Origin: Negadavirga shengliensis
GTDB lineage: Bacteria; Bacteroidota; Bacteroidia; Cytophagales; Cyclobacteriaceae
Direction of reading: 5' to 3'
DNA length: 64,000 nt
Assembly: GCF_042652345.1 (NCBI RefSeq)
Contig: NZ_JBHSJJ010000003.1
Coordinates: forward strand, 372,001-436,000
Shown here: positions 39,955-47,835 of the stretch, in pieces
Layout: every line of letters starts with the position of its first letter
How positions within the stretch are numbered: position 1 is the stretch's first letter
Position numbers and translations under genes: made by a program
Notes under the pieces: generated by a model
What the model was told of the DNA's origin: nothing
Database searches by the model: none
The model's input: the letters and a program-made list of their open reading frames with translations, nothing else

Positions 39955-39976
39955 TTTGGATAAAAATCCAAATATA
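39955..39976 (-). promoter_or_regulatory. crp/fnr promoter with overlapping inverted repeat
   Basis: On the minus strand a perfect -7 element TATATTTG (39976-39969) overlaps the perfect inverted repeat TTTGGAT-N4-ATCCAAA (39955-39972). The repeat is suited for autorepression. It does not match the TGA-N6-TCA pattern. Confidence 0.5.
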
Positions 39977-40233
39977 TCCATGAATACCGCTTACTTTAGG
40001 GATAAACGCTTTGATCGGCACATATCCGGTTTTTTTGATTTTTTAAAACTTATAAATATGGAGTGAGAAAGAAAACAAGGGATCAAATGCGGATTTTTAA
40101 GTATCTACTAATCTTTAGTTTATAGGTGTATGATAGGCGCAGCGTCCCTGGAATTTATATGAAACCGGCTGGTTAAAAAAAAACCGGAAATTTTTTAGGA
40201 AATAAAGTTTTTGGCTTTACCTTAGCAGTATAA

Positions 40234-40249
40234 AAGATAAAAAGGTCTT
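40234..40249 (+). promoter_or_regulatory. NsrR-like box ahead of norC
   Basis: AAGATAAAAAGGTCTT lies 39 bases before the norC ATG. A -7-like TACCTTAG at 40218-40225 lies just upstream. The 375-bp space between the crp/fnr start (39911) and norC otherwise holds only the crp promoter and A-T-rich DNA. Confidence 0.6.
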
Positions 40250-40287
40250 ATATTCTTATTTAATTTAAACTAAAAACACAATACACT

Positions 40288-40722
40288 ATGCTCTCAAAAT
40301 CACAAGCACGGGCATTTTTCTTGGGAGGGACCCTGGTCACCTTTTTGATTTTCATTGGGTTGACCGTTTATTCCTTTATGCCAAGCAATGACCAGACAAA
40401 CCACCATCTGATAGATGATCAGGTGGTAAGGGGCAAGCATTTGTGGGAAACCAACAACTGTATGGGTTGCCACACCATTATGGGTGAGGGGGGATATTAT
40501 GCCCCCGAACTGACCAAAGTAGTAGACCGAAGGGGGGAACCCTTAATCAAGGCCATTTTACAGTCGCCCGTTCCATGGGCGCCCAATGGCCGTAAAATGG
40601 TTGCCTACGAAATGAGCAGCGAAGACGCGGATGCCATGGTGGCCTACCTGAAATGGATTGGAGGCCTTGACCTCAACGGGTTCGACCGGGTGGTATCTCC
40701 TCTAGCAAAAGACAAGAAGTAA
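40288..40722 (+). CDS. norC: Nitric oxide reductase cytochrome c subunit
   Basis: This 144-aa membrane-anchored periplasmic cytochrome c passes electrons to NorB. One N-terminal helix (FFLGGTLVTFLIFIGLTVYSF, about 10-30) is followed by the heme site CMGCH (Cys58, Cys61, His62) in the NorC context WETNNCMGCHTIMGEGGYYAPELTKV. The Met ligand lies in NGRKMVAYEMS. It is the first gene of a seven-gene nor operon and has an NsrR-like box in its promoter. Confidence 0.96.
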   Translation: MLSKSQARAFFLGGTLVTFLIFIGLTVYSFMPSNDQTNHHLIDDQVVRGKHLWETNNCMGCHTIMGEGGYYAPELTKVVDRRGEPLIKAILQSPVPWAPNGRKMVAYEMSSEDADAMVAYLKWIGGLDLNGFDRVVSPLAKDKK

Positions 40723-40749
40723 ATTGTTAAACATATCAACACTATAAAA

Positions 40750-42114
40750 ATGAAATACAAATCCCAAAAGGTAGCTTACTGGTTTTTTGCCTTATGTATG
40801 CTGCTGTTTGCTTTGCAGATCATATATGGCTTCATCATGGGTTTTGCCCGCATCGGATTGGATGGCCTTCATGATTTTATTCCTTTCAATACAGCCCGTG
40901 CGGTCCATACCAACCTCTTGGTGGTGTGGTTGCTCACCGGCTTTATGGGAGCAGCTTATTATATCATCCCGGAGGAAGCCCAGCGGGAACTGGTCAGTGT
41001 GAAGTGGGCTTATGTTCAATTGATTTCACTGGCGGTGGTAGGCGTAGCTGCCATTACCGGTTACCATTTCAATATATGGGAAGGCAGGAAATTCCTCGAA
41101 ATCCCCAGGGAGTTGGATTATCTGGTAGTGGTCAACGTACTGCTTTTTCTGGGATTGATTCTTGCGACCCTGTTCAAGGGAAAAAGACAAACCACCACGG
41201 CGTTGGTTTTGGCCATGGGCTTGCTTTTTGCAGCGCTTCTGTACCTGCCGGGGATGATTTGGTTTGACAGCCAAGTTACGGATTCCTTCTTCCGATGGTG
41301 GGTTGTCCATTTGTGGGTTGAAGGTGTATGGGAACTGATTATGGGCGGTATTCTCGCATTTCTTCTGATCAAGTTGACCGGTGTGGATAGGGAAGTTATT
41401 GAAAAATGGCTGTACGTAATTGTAGGACTGACATTCCTGTCCGGTATTCTGGGAACCGGTCACCACTATTATTACATCGGTGTAAATAAAATATGGCTGG
41501 TGGTCGGAGGGATATTCTCTGCACTGGAGCCCCTTGCTTTCCTGGCAATGGCCCTCTTTGCCGTCTACATGTACAGAAAAGGAGAAAGAAGGCATCCCAA
41601 CAAAGTGGCTTTATTCTGGACCATAGGGGCTTCCATTGTTTCCTTCATTGGGGCCGGTCTGTTGGGATTTGCCCACACGCTTCCCCAAACCAACATATTC
41701 ACTCACGGTACTTTGGTTACTGCGATGCACGGACACTATGCATTCTGGGGTGCTTATGCCATGATCGTTTTGGCAATCATCAGTTATGCCATGCCTAACA
41801 TTACCGGACGTAAACGTCACGATAATTCAAAAGGGCACCTCGCTTTTTGGCTGTCCAATGTCGGCATGCTGGGTATGGTCACGGCCCTGGGTGTAGCAGG
41901 TGTGGTCCAGGTATACCTGGAAAGAAGACTGAGCATGGACTTTATGATTGCCCAGGAAGAAGTCAAGATACATTTCGTCGTGATGCTGCTATGCGCCGCC
42001 TTATTTGCCACGGGAATCGGCATCTATATTTATGAATTTATCAAATACGGAAGACCTTCCGAGGAAGCTTTGGAAAGCAAAGTGGATGAAAGTGAAGCTG
42101 TCGCCGTAAGCTGA
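40750..42114 (+). CDS. norB: Nitric oxide reductase cytochrome b subunit (cNor)
   Basis: This is the catalytic subunit of cytochrome c-dependent NO reductase: 454 aa, twelve helices. His ligands lie in ARAVHTNLLVVWL (heme b), VVHLWVEGVWELIMGG and LGTGHHYYYIG (FeB), and HGTLVTAMHGHYAFWGAY (hemes b and b3), with the conserved Glu in WVEGVWE. Lacking the N-terminal extension, it is the short type that needs NorC. It starts 27 bp after norC. A full qNor is also encoded at 10280, so the cell has two kinds of Nor. Confidence 0.96.
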   Translation: MKYKSQKVAYWFFALCMLLFALQIIYGFIMGFARIGLDGLHDFIPFNTARAVHTNLLVVWLLTGFMGAAYYIIPEEAQRELVSVKWAYVQLISLAVVGVAAITGYHFNIWEGRKFLEIPRELDYLVVVNVLLFLGLILATLFKGKRQTTTALVLAMGLLFAALLYLPGMIWFDSQVTDSFFRWWVVHLWVEGVWELIMGGILAFLLIKLTGVDREVIEKWLYVIVGLTFLSGILGTGHHYYYIGVNKIWLVVGGIFSALEPLAFLAMALFAVYMYRKGERRHPNKVALFWTIGASIVSFIGAGLLGFAHTLPQTNIFTHGTLVTAMHGHYAFWGAYAMIVLAIISYAMPNITGRKRHDNSKGHLAFWLSNVGMLGMVTALGVAGVVQVYLERRLSMDFMIAQEEVKIHFVVMLLCAALFATGIGIYIYEFIKYGRPSEEALESKVDESEAVAVS

Positions 42115-42196
42115 AAATCAACCAGTCAATCCATGTGCCGGTTCACCTTTTTCTCAAAATGTGGACCGGCCATGTTGAACCTTAAACACATCAATC

Positions 42197-42976
42197 ATGA
42201 TCAACACAGCACCTTTCTACCATGTGATCCATAAGGAGTCGGAGGTTTTCTTCCACGCATTCCAAAATAAAATCCCCCTTTTGCTCAAAGGTCCTACAGG
42301 CACAGGGAAATCCCGGTTTGTAGAATACATGGCCCATGAGCTCGATAAGAAACTGATCACCATCAGCTGCCACGAGGAAACATCTTCCACAGACCTGATA
42401 GGGAGGTTCATCATCAAGGGGGCGGAGACCATCTGGATAGATGGCCCCCTGACTACCGCGGTGAAGGAAGGGGCTATCCTTTATTTGGATGAAGTGGCGG
42501 AAGCCCGCCCCGACGTAATAGTAGCCATACATTCCCTTACTGACCACAGGAGAGAATTGTTTATTGACAAGCTGGGGGAAACTGTCAAAGCGCACGAGGG
42601 GTTTATGCTGGTGGCTTCCTTTAACCCGGGATACCAGCGAGGCTTCAAGGAACTAAAACCCTCTACCAAGCAGCGGTTTGTGGCTTTGTCATTTGATTAC
42701 CCTAAGCCGGATATTGAAGCAGAAATACTGATCAATGAAAGCGGTATTGATGAAAGCAATGCCAAAAAGCTGGTAAATATAGGGCGTAAAATCAGAAACC
42801 TGACTGAGCTGGGACTTACTGAAACGGTTTCCACCCGCCTGTTGGTTGATGCGGCCAAACTGATCCACAGCGGCCTTCCCAAACGGCTTTCTGTCAATGT
42901 AGCCGTAGTTGAACCCCTCACAGATGATCCTCAGACGTTGGAGGCATTGAAGGACCTGGTGGCCCTGATGATATAA
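42197..42976 (+). CDS. norQ: NorQ-type AAA+ ATPase
   Basis: This 259-aa MoxR-family (CbbQ/NirQ/NorQ) ATPase works with NorD to activate NO reductase, probably by inserting the non-heme iron. Walker A is GPTGTGKS (residues 32-39) and Walker B is AILYLDEV (about 92-99). Sensor and Arg-finger regions follow (LVASFNPGYQRGFKELKPSTKQRFVAL), which is typical NorQ wording. It lies 82 bp after norB and before norD. Confidence 0.93.
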   Translation: MINTAPFYHVIHKESEVFFHAFQNKIPLLLKGPTGTGKSRFVEYMAHELDKKLITISCHEETSSTDLIGRFIIKGAETIWIDGPLTTAVKEGAILYLDEVAEARPDVIVAIHSLTDHRRELFIDKLGETVKAHEGFMLVASFNPGYQRGFKELKPSTKQRFVALSFDYPKPDIEAEILINESGIDESNAKKLVNIGRKIRNLTELGLTETVSTRLLVDAAKLIHSGLPKRLSVNVAVVEPLTDDPQTLEALKDLVALMI

Positions 42977-43032
42977 GGCTTGCTGGGGAACACCAGGTAA
43001 TTTTCAGTCTGATAACCAATAAAAAAGCAACA

Positions 43033-44799
43033 ATGGGACTCGACATAGATGAATGGGTATATGGTAAAGTAGTCAAATACTTTAAAAGAAGCAGGGAAGC
43101 CGCGGAAGAAAAGATGACACATAAGGTGGATTTGGAAACCGTCAAATCGCGCCTTACTATCATTTCCAGGGCATTGACCGGGGAAGCCACCGAAATATTC
43201 CCAGCCGAAAGAGAAGGAGGCTTTAAGCACAGTAATTTTTTCCTGCCCATTTCTTTCTCAAAGCTCCCCACCTGGGAGGAAAACCTTTCCTTTTATATTT
43301 TCCGGGTACTGTTTCTGAGTAAACAAAAAGAACTCGGCCTGAATTGGAAGGAAGAGGCGGATAACCTGATATTGTCCCGGCAAAAGGCCCTTGAGTCGGC
43401 TCCTCAGGTTTTGGAGGGCATGTCGTTGGATTTTCCTTTTGCGGAAGCGTTACATGAAAACCTTAAAGCGGGGCTGGAGAAGGTGGCCTCAGACAAAGAG
43501 CCGGCGGATTATTCCTGGCTATATGGCAAATGGATGAACAGTGAAACAGAGGAGGGGCCGGAGGAAAGTTTACAGAACTTTAACGAGAAAACCAAAAGCG
43601 GCCAGGAAGCCTCTCCTACTACCACCCTGAAAGCCAAGGCAGTGGAGGAAGTCAAAAGCATCCAGGTGGATAAAAAGCAACAGGAGGATTATGTGCTTCT
43701 GCACAATTTCGAAAAAGTAGAAACCGCAGAGGAAGCCAACGGGGTTTGGAGGGATTTTGACGGGAAAGACGACTTGGCGGATCATCAGGACGCCTTGGAA
43801 GAGCTCAGCATGCGGTTTACGGTAAGGGTGGATGATACGGCCCATTCTGTATACCAAGCCGAATTTGTGGAAAATACCACCATATCGGAAAGCGCTGAGG
43901 CGGATCACAAAGGTTTTCACCTGAAGTACGATGAGTGGGATTATAAAAGAAAAACCTATAAGGAGGATTTCTGCAAAGTGTATCCCCTATTACAATTGAA
44001 AACAGATGCGGATTATTACCGGCGTACCATTTCAAAAAACGCTGTAACCCTGATGGGGCTCCGGAAAATGCTCACTTCGGTCAATAACAAAATGCAGCAG
44101 CAGCGAAGACAAAACCAGGGAAGCGAATTTGATATTGATGCTGTTACAGATCTTTTTGCCGATGTGCATGCACGGAAAACTCCCACGGAAAATATTTATA
44201 TATCCAACCGGAAAAGAGAGAAGGACCTGTCAATCCTGCTATTGTTGGACATCAGTCTTTCTAGTGATGGTTATGCGGCCAACAACAGGGTGATCGATGT
44301 GGAAAAGGAAGTGTCGATCCTGTTTGGAGAAATCCTGGATGAATTCAAAATCGACTTTTCCATTGATTGTTTTTACTCCAAAACCCGTAATTACTCCACC
44401 TTTCTCACGGTGAAAGAATTTGATGAGCCGTGGCAGAAAGCCCGGGGCAAAATCGGAGCCGTGGAGCCGAGTGGTTATACCCGTATAGGGGCCGCCCTTC
44501 GGCATGCAGGAGCAAGGCTGGACCAGCGTCAGACCAAGAACAAGTGGGTGATTTTGATTTCAGACGGCAAACCCAATGATTATGACAAATATGAAGGCAG
44601 ATATGGGATACAAGATGTCAAACAGGCACTCCGGGAGCTTAATGAAAGGCATATCAATTCCTATGCGCTGGCCATAGAAGCCCAGGCAAAGTATTATTTG
44701 CCTCAGATGTTTGGTCAGAACCACTATCAGATTTTGACCACGCCGGTAGAATTGCTGAAATCTCTTGTGAAACTCTACGAAAAGATAAAACACCAATAA
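43033..44799 (+). CDS. norD: NorD-type von Willebrand factor A protein
   Basis: This 588-aa cytoplasmic protein is the partner of NorQ in maturing cNor. The C-terminal VWA domain carries the MIDAS motif DISLSS (about residue 406) in SILLLLDISLSSDGYAAN, the Thr in PSGYTRIGAALRHAG and the Asp in ILISDGKPNDYD. The N-terminal 370 residues are helical and acidic, as usual for NorD. The stop is 2 bp from the next gene. Confidence 0.92.
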   Translation: MGLDIDEWVYGKVVKYFKRSREAAEEKMTHKVDLETVKSRLTIISRALTGEATEIFPAEREGGFKHSNFFLPISFSKLPTWEENLSFYIFRVLFLSKQKELGLNWKEEADNLILSRQKALESAPQVLEGMSLDFPFAEALHENLKAGLEKVASDKEPADYSWLYGKWMNSETEEGPEESLQNFNEKTKSGQEASPTTTLKAKAVEEVKSIQVDKKQQEDYVLLHNFEKVETAEEANGVWRDFDGKDDLADHQDALEELSMRFTVRVDDTAHSVYQAEFVENTTISESAEADHKGFHLKYDEWDYKRKTYKEDFCKVYPLLQLKTDADYYRRTISKNAVTLMGLRKMLTSVNNKMQQQRRQNQGSEFDIDAVTDLFADVHARKTPTENIYISNRKREKDLSILLLLDISLSSDGYAANNRVIDVEKEVSILFGEILDEFKIDFSIDCFYSKTRNYSTFLTVKEFDEPWQKARGKIGAVEPSGYTRIGAALRHAGARLDQRQTKNKWVILISDGKPNDYDKYEGRYGIQDVKQALRELNERHINSYALAIEAQAKYYLPQMFGQNHYQILTTPVELLKSLVKLYEKIKHQ

Positions 44800-44801
44800 A
44801 A

Positions 44802-45767
44802 ATGAACAGCTTTGAGCAAGAAATAGATTTGCCGGAAGGGCATCCTGTACATTCCTACCTCAAGGAAACGGCATTGATCCATCAGATCATTGAGGAACTG
44901 GAAAACTGCGATGCAGAAAAGGAATATCAGTTGTACTATAGTCTTTTCAATAAGCTGAATACCATTGAAAGGCGGTTTGAAAGAAAGGAAAACCAATTGT
45001 TTCCCTACCTTGAAAAGCATGAATGGAACGGCCCTTTACAAAATATGTGGTCTTTTCATGATACCATCAGACAGCAGTTCAGGTTTCTGAGGGAGAAAAT
45101 AGAAGCAAGGGATTTCAGAAGTCTAGGGGACAATCTGAAATACCTGACCAACAGCATCAAAAGGCTGATGCTGATAGAAGAGACCGTATTGTTTCCAAAT
45201 GCCTTGGACTTACTTGAAGAGGAAGAATGGGTGACCATGCGCAAAGGAGAGGAGGAGATAGGCTGGATGCTGTCAGAAACCCCAGCCCCGTTTCCGTCAA
45301 AAAATTATATCCACCCAAGCGAAGATGTGGAGGTGAGGGAACCGGCCGTTTCTCAGGAGGGCGCACAGCATTATGATGAAGGCTACATGACGGTGGAGCA
45401 GGTCAATCTGCTGCTCAAAACCATGCCGTTGGACATTACCTATGTGGATGAAAATGATAAGGTTATTTTCTATAACAGAGGTGAGGAACGGGTATTTCCG
45501 AGAAGTGCGGGCATTATAGGCAGAGAAGTCCGGTTTTGCCACCCTCCTAAGAGTGTGGGCACCGTACTCAAAATACTCGAGGAATTCAAAAAGGGAACCC
45601 AAAATGAAGCCGCATTCTGGATCAACTACAAAGAGATGTTGATCTATATACGCTATTTCGCTGTGCGTGACGAAAAGAAGAATTACCGGGGCGTCATCGA
45701 GATGTCGCAGGATATTTCTGGAATTAAGAAAATTGAAGGAGAAAAAAGACTATTGGAATGGAAGTGA
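44802..45767 (+). CDS. Hemerythrin-like plus PAS domain protein
   Basis: In this 321-aa protein the N-terminal half is hemerythrin-like (GHPVHSYLKETALIHQIIEELE; RRFERKENQLFPYLEKHEWNGPLQNMWSFHDTIR; LMLIEETVLFPNAL). The C-terminal PAS domain (about 195-315) reads LLLKTMPLDITYVDENDKVIFYN..RVFPRSAGIIGREVRFCHPP. The arrangement matches DUF438-type proteins. It has no output domain, so it may sense NO or oxygen and act by protein contact, or act as an NO-binding helper of Nor. It sits inside the nor operon between norD and norE with near-zero spacing. Confidence 0.83.
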   Translation: MNSFEQEIDLPEGHPVHSYLKETALIHQIIEELENCDAEKEYQLYYSLFNKLNTIERRFERKENQLFPYLEKHEWNGPLQNMWSFHDTIRQQFRFLREKIEARDFRSLGDNLKYLTNSIKRLMLIEETVLFPNALDLLEEEEWVTMRKGEEEIGWMLSETPAPFPSKNYIHPSEDVEVREPAVSQEGAQHYDEGYMTVEQVNLLLKTMPLDITYVDENDKVIFYNRGEERVFPRSAGIIGREVRFCHPPKSVGTVLKILEEFKKGTQNEAAFWINYKEMLIYIRYFAVRDEKKNYRGVIEMSQDISGIKKIEGEKRLLEWK

Positions 45768-46360
45768 TAGAAAAAAAATCCCAGGATCAGGCCACCGGCT
45801 ACAAAAGTATTTATTATCCTCCAGGAGGGATCCTGCTTTGGATCATCATTTTTCTGGAGTTGATTACTTTTGGCTTGGGATTGATGGCGATCGTATATTA
45901 TGGCAGGTTGGAGCCGGAACTTTTCCAGCTTTCCAGACAGCAGCTTAATGCAGGCATAGGGATGGTCAACACCCTGTTTTTACTGACCAGTGGCTATATG
46001 ATGGCCATGGCTGTTCACCGGTTCAGAGAGGGACAGTTTCAAAAAAGCGGCAAATACATCCAGTGGACATTGGTAGGGGGAGGGCTTTTTGTGGTCTTAA
46101 AAAGCTATGAATATTTCGAAAAGCTTTCAAGTGGAATAGAGGTGGATGGAAATATGTTTTTCACCTTGTATTGGCTGCTGACAGGGTTCCATTTGATCCA
46201 TGTATTGGTGGGAATGGTGATACTGGGCTGGATGATGTTTAAAATGAAGGCGGTTTATGCGGATATTACTCTCACGGATCTGGAAGCCGGTGGTGCATTT
46301 TGGCACATGTGTGATCTGATATGGCTGTTGTTGTTTCCTGCACTTTATTTAATCTTTTGA
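45758..46360 (+). CDS. norE: Cytochrome c oxidase subunit III-like protein (NorE type)
   Basis: This 200-aa protein has five predicted membrane helices and the COX3 fold: GGILLWIIIFLELITFGLGLMAIVYY, LLTGFHLIHVLVGMVILGWMMF and GGAFWHMCDLIWLLLFPALYLIF. Short stand-alone COX3-like proteins in nor operons are called NorE. The role is helper, not catalytic. It overlaps the end of the hemerythrin/PAS gene by 10 bp and precedes a NorF-like gene by 3 bp. Confidence 0.88.
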   Translation: MEVIEKKSQDQATGYKSIYYPPGGILLWIIIFLELITFGLGLMAIVYYGRLEPELFQLSRQQLNAGIGMVNTLFLLTSGYMMAMAVHRFREGQFQKSGKYIQWTLVGGGLFVVLKSYEYFEKLSSGIEVDGNMFFTLYWLLTGFHLIHVLVGMVILGWMMFKMKAVYADITLTDLEAGGAFWHMCDLIWLLLFPALYLIF

Positions 46361-46363
46361 AAA

Positions 46364-46615
46364 ATGAAAAATCCTTTGTTAATCAGTCTGTTGATTTTGC
46401 TGGGCCTTACCATGTTGACGGCAATAATTGCCAATTTGGAAGCTCAGGGAACGATGTTGGCCGCCATCTGCATAATGGCAATAGCCGCGGCCAAATTCCT
46501 GATTGTGGCCTATCAGTTTATGGAACTAAAAATCGCCCATGCATTCTGGAAAACCACCGTATTCTTCTTTTGCATATTGGTGGCTGGAATAGTGGGTTTC
46601 TTCAGTGTTGTTTGA
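46364..46615 (+). CDS. norF: NorF-like small membrane protein
   Basis: This 83-aa protein has three hydrophobic helices (PLLISLLILLGLTMLTAII; LAAICIMAIAAAKFLIVAYQFMELK; VFFFCILVAGIVGFFSVV). The AAKFLIVAYQFMELKIAHAFWK segment is the pattern of the prokaryotic cytochrome oxidase subunit IV family, to which NorF belongs. It is the last gene of the nor operon. No clear terminator follows. Confidence 0.8.
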   Translation: MKNPLLISLLILLGLTMLTAIIANLEAQGTMLAAICIMAIAAAKFLIVAYQFMELKIAHAFWKTTVFFFCILVAGIVGFFSVV

Positions 46616-47063
46616 ACGGTTCTGCTTGAAGGCTGGTGGCGGGGTAATCGGCTTTCAGGCAGGAAAACCAGTGAATGGATTTAAAGTCTTAGGTCAGAAA
46701 AAAAAGGAATTGATGATTTGCATTCCAGCATCAGCCACGTTATATACTGTCAGAAAAAATAGGATGGCAAATCCTATATAACAACGTGGGTTGAAAACGT
46801 TTTTGTGTCAAAGCCTGCCCGACCAGCGCAGCGCATCGGGGACAAAAAAGAACAGAAGAGCAGGAGGGTAATAGAAAACAAATACCTGACCTTATGCCAG
46901 AGGCTAAGCGATCCCATGACGGTTGCGTTCATACCTCCCCCTCAATCTCCCTTTACCGATATTGAAATCGGAACAGGCTCTGAAAGAGGGGAGGAAGGCT
47001 TTTTAGAATGGAAAAATCCCTTTTATCGCGAGAAGTGGCGGTGAAGCTGTTTTGGTTAGGCTT
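46616..47063. other. Intergenic stretch with nested inverted repeats
   Basis: This 448-bp stretch has no convincing gene. At 46735-46789 it holds a nested hairpin: outer arms CCACGTTATATA / TATATAACAACGTGG with a two-base bulge, and an inner stem ATAGGAT-N5-ATCCTAT (46759-46777). Next comes a GC-rich imperfect repeat, GCCCGACC / CATCGGGG (about 46816-46841). It looks like a small mobile or REP-like remnant. A 79-codon frame at 46805-47044 has no recognisable features. Confidence 0.4.
46735..46789. repeat. Nested inverted repeat, possible MITE or REP-type element
   Basis: The arms CCACGTTATATA and TATATAACAACGTGG enclose a second stem ATAGGAT/ATCCTAT. There is no T run, so it is not an ordinary terminator. 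Copy number elsewhere in the genome cannot be seen from this window. Confidence 0.4.
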
Positions 47064-47480
47064 TTATTTTGACTTGTCTCTGATGAAATAAACTTCCGCT
47101 ATCTTGCCATCTCTGATCTTATAAATGGCGATTGCCCTGAGCGGGGGCTGATCCTTGGCCAAGGTCACCTTTTCATGGTCAATGACGGTATTGCCCAAGA
47201 CCATCCTGTTTTCCAGGTGACAATGTAACTCAGGGGTGTTGCCAAAAAAACGGGCGTAAACATCCCGCATATTGGTTTTTCCTTCATACAGCAATTCATC
47301 CGGGAAATTGAATACTTTCACATCTTCCGCATAAGGTTCGATAAATGCATCAATATCTCTTCGGTTGTATGCATCCAATTGGGCCTGCACCGGTTTTTCC
47401 GGATCGCCTGTTCCTGGGACGAGAGGGGGGAATAAAAAAAGGAGACTGAAAATAATAAAGCCCATCATAGGGAGATTCAT
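47064..47480 (-). CDS. Exported NTF2/SnoaL-like protein
   Basis: This 138-aa protein has an N-terminal signal peptide (about 1-24). A cone-shaped NTF2-like fold follows: QAQLDAYNRRDIDAFIEPYAEDVKVFNFPDELLYEGKTNMRDVYARFF, with AIAIYKIRDGKIAEVYFIRD at the end. This is the nuclear transport factor 2-like / steroid-isomerase-like family; the function of such exported members is unknown. It stands alone after the nor operon on the opposite strand. Confidence 0.82.
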   Translation of the reverse strand: MNLPMMGFIIFSLLFLFPPLVPGTGDPEKPVQAQLDAYNRRDIDAFIEPYAEDVKVFNFPDELLYEGKTNMRDVYARFFGNTPELHCHLENRMVLGNTVIDHEKVTLAKDQPPLRAIAIYKIRDGKIAEVYFIRDKSK

Positions 47481-47835
47481 TGATATTAGAATAATGGCAA
47501 TATAATAACGTGTTTTTATTTTATCTATTGAAGCCCCATTGGCGGAGGGATCAACTGATTCTTGTTTCCCTCGATAAAAAAGAAATGACCGTTAGGGAAA
47601 ATTGAAAATGACCGTATTTTTTGTTAAGTTTATATGGTTTTCTATTGCGTTAAGTTGCTTTTTGAGTTTGTACGGAATAATATAGCTGTAGTCAGTTAGA
47701 TAAACCCAGAGAGAAGCTTTTTGAGAAAAGGCTTCTCTTTTTATTTTGAGTGCGGGATAGCCGGAACAGACGAGAACCGGCGTGGTTCGGCTTAGGCCAG
47801 AGCAACACACGAGAGCATAATTTTTATGTTTAACT
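47481..47835. other. Intergenic stretch with terminator hairpin and GC-rich structured segment
   Basis: This 355-bp stretch holds no convincing gene; the 88-codon minus-strand frame at 47592-47858 lacks family features. It contains a plus-strand terminator hairpin (47710-47746) with no gene to terminate. A GC-rich segment follows (about 47750-47815) with overlapping inverted repeats around GCCGGAA / GAACCGGC. It may be a remnant of an excised element or a small RNA locus. Confidence 0.4.
47710..47746 (+). terminator. Orphan terminator-like hairpin
   Basis: The stem AGAGAAGC / GCTTCTCT is extended through CTTTT / AAAAG (one bulge) around TGAG, then followed by TTTTATTTT. Both neighbouring genes run on the minus strand, so it would only serve an unannotated plus-strand transcript. 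Confidence 0.6.

Noticed and set aside
46805..47044. 79-codon plus-strand frame after norF
   Set aside because: No recognisable domain, odd composition and overlap with GC-rich inverted repeats; treated as non-coding.
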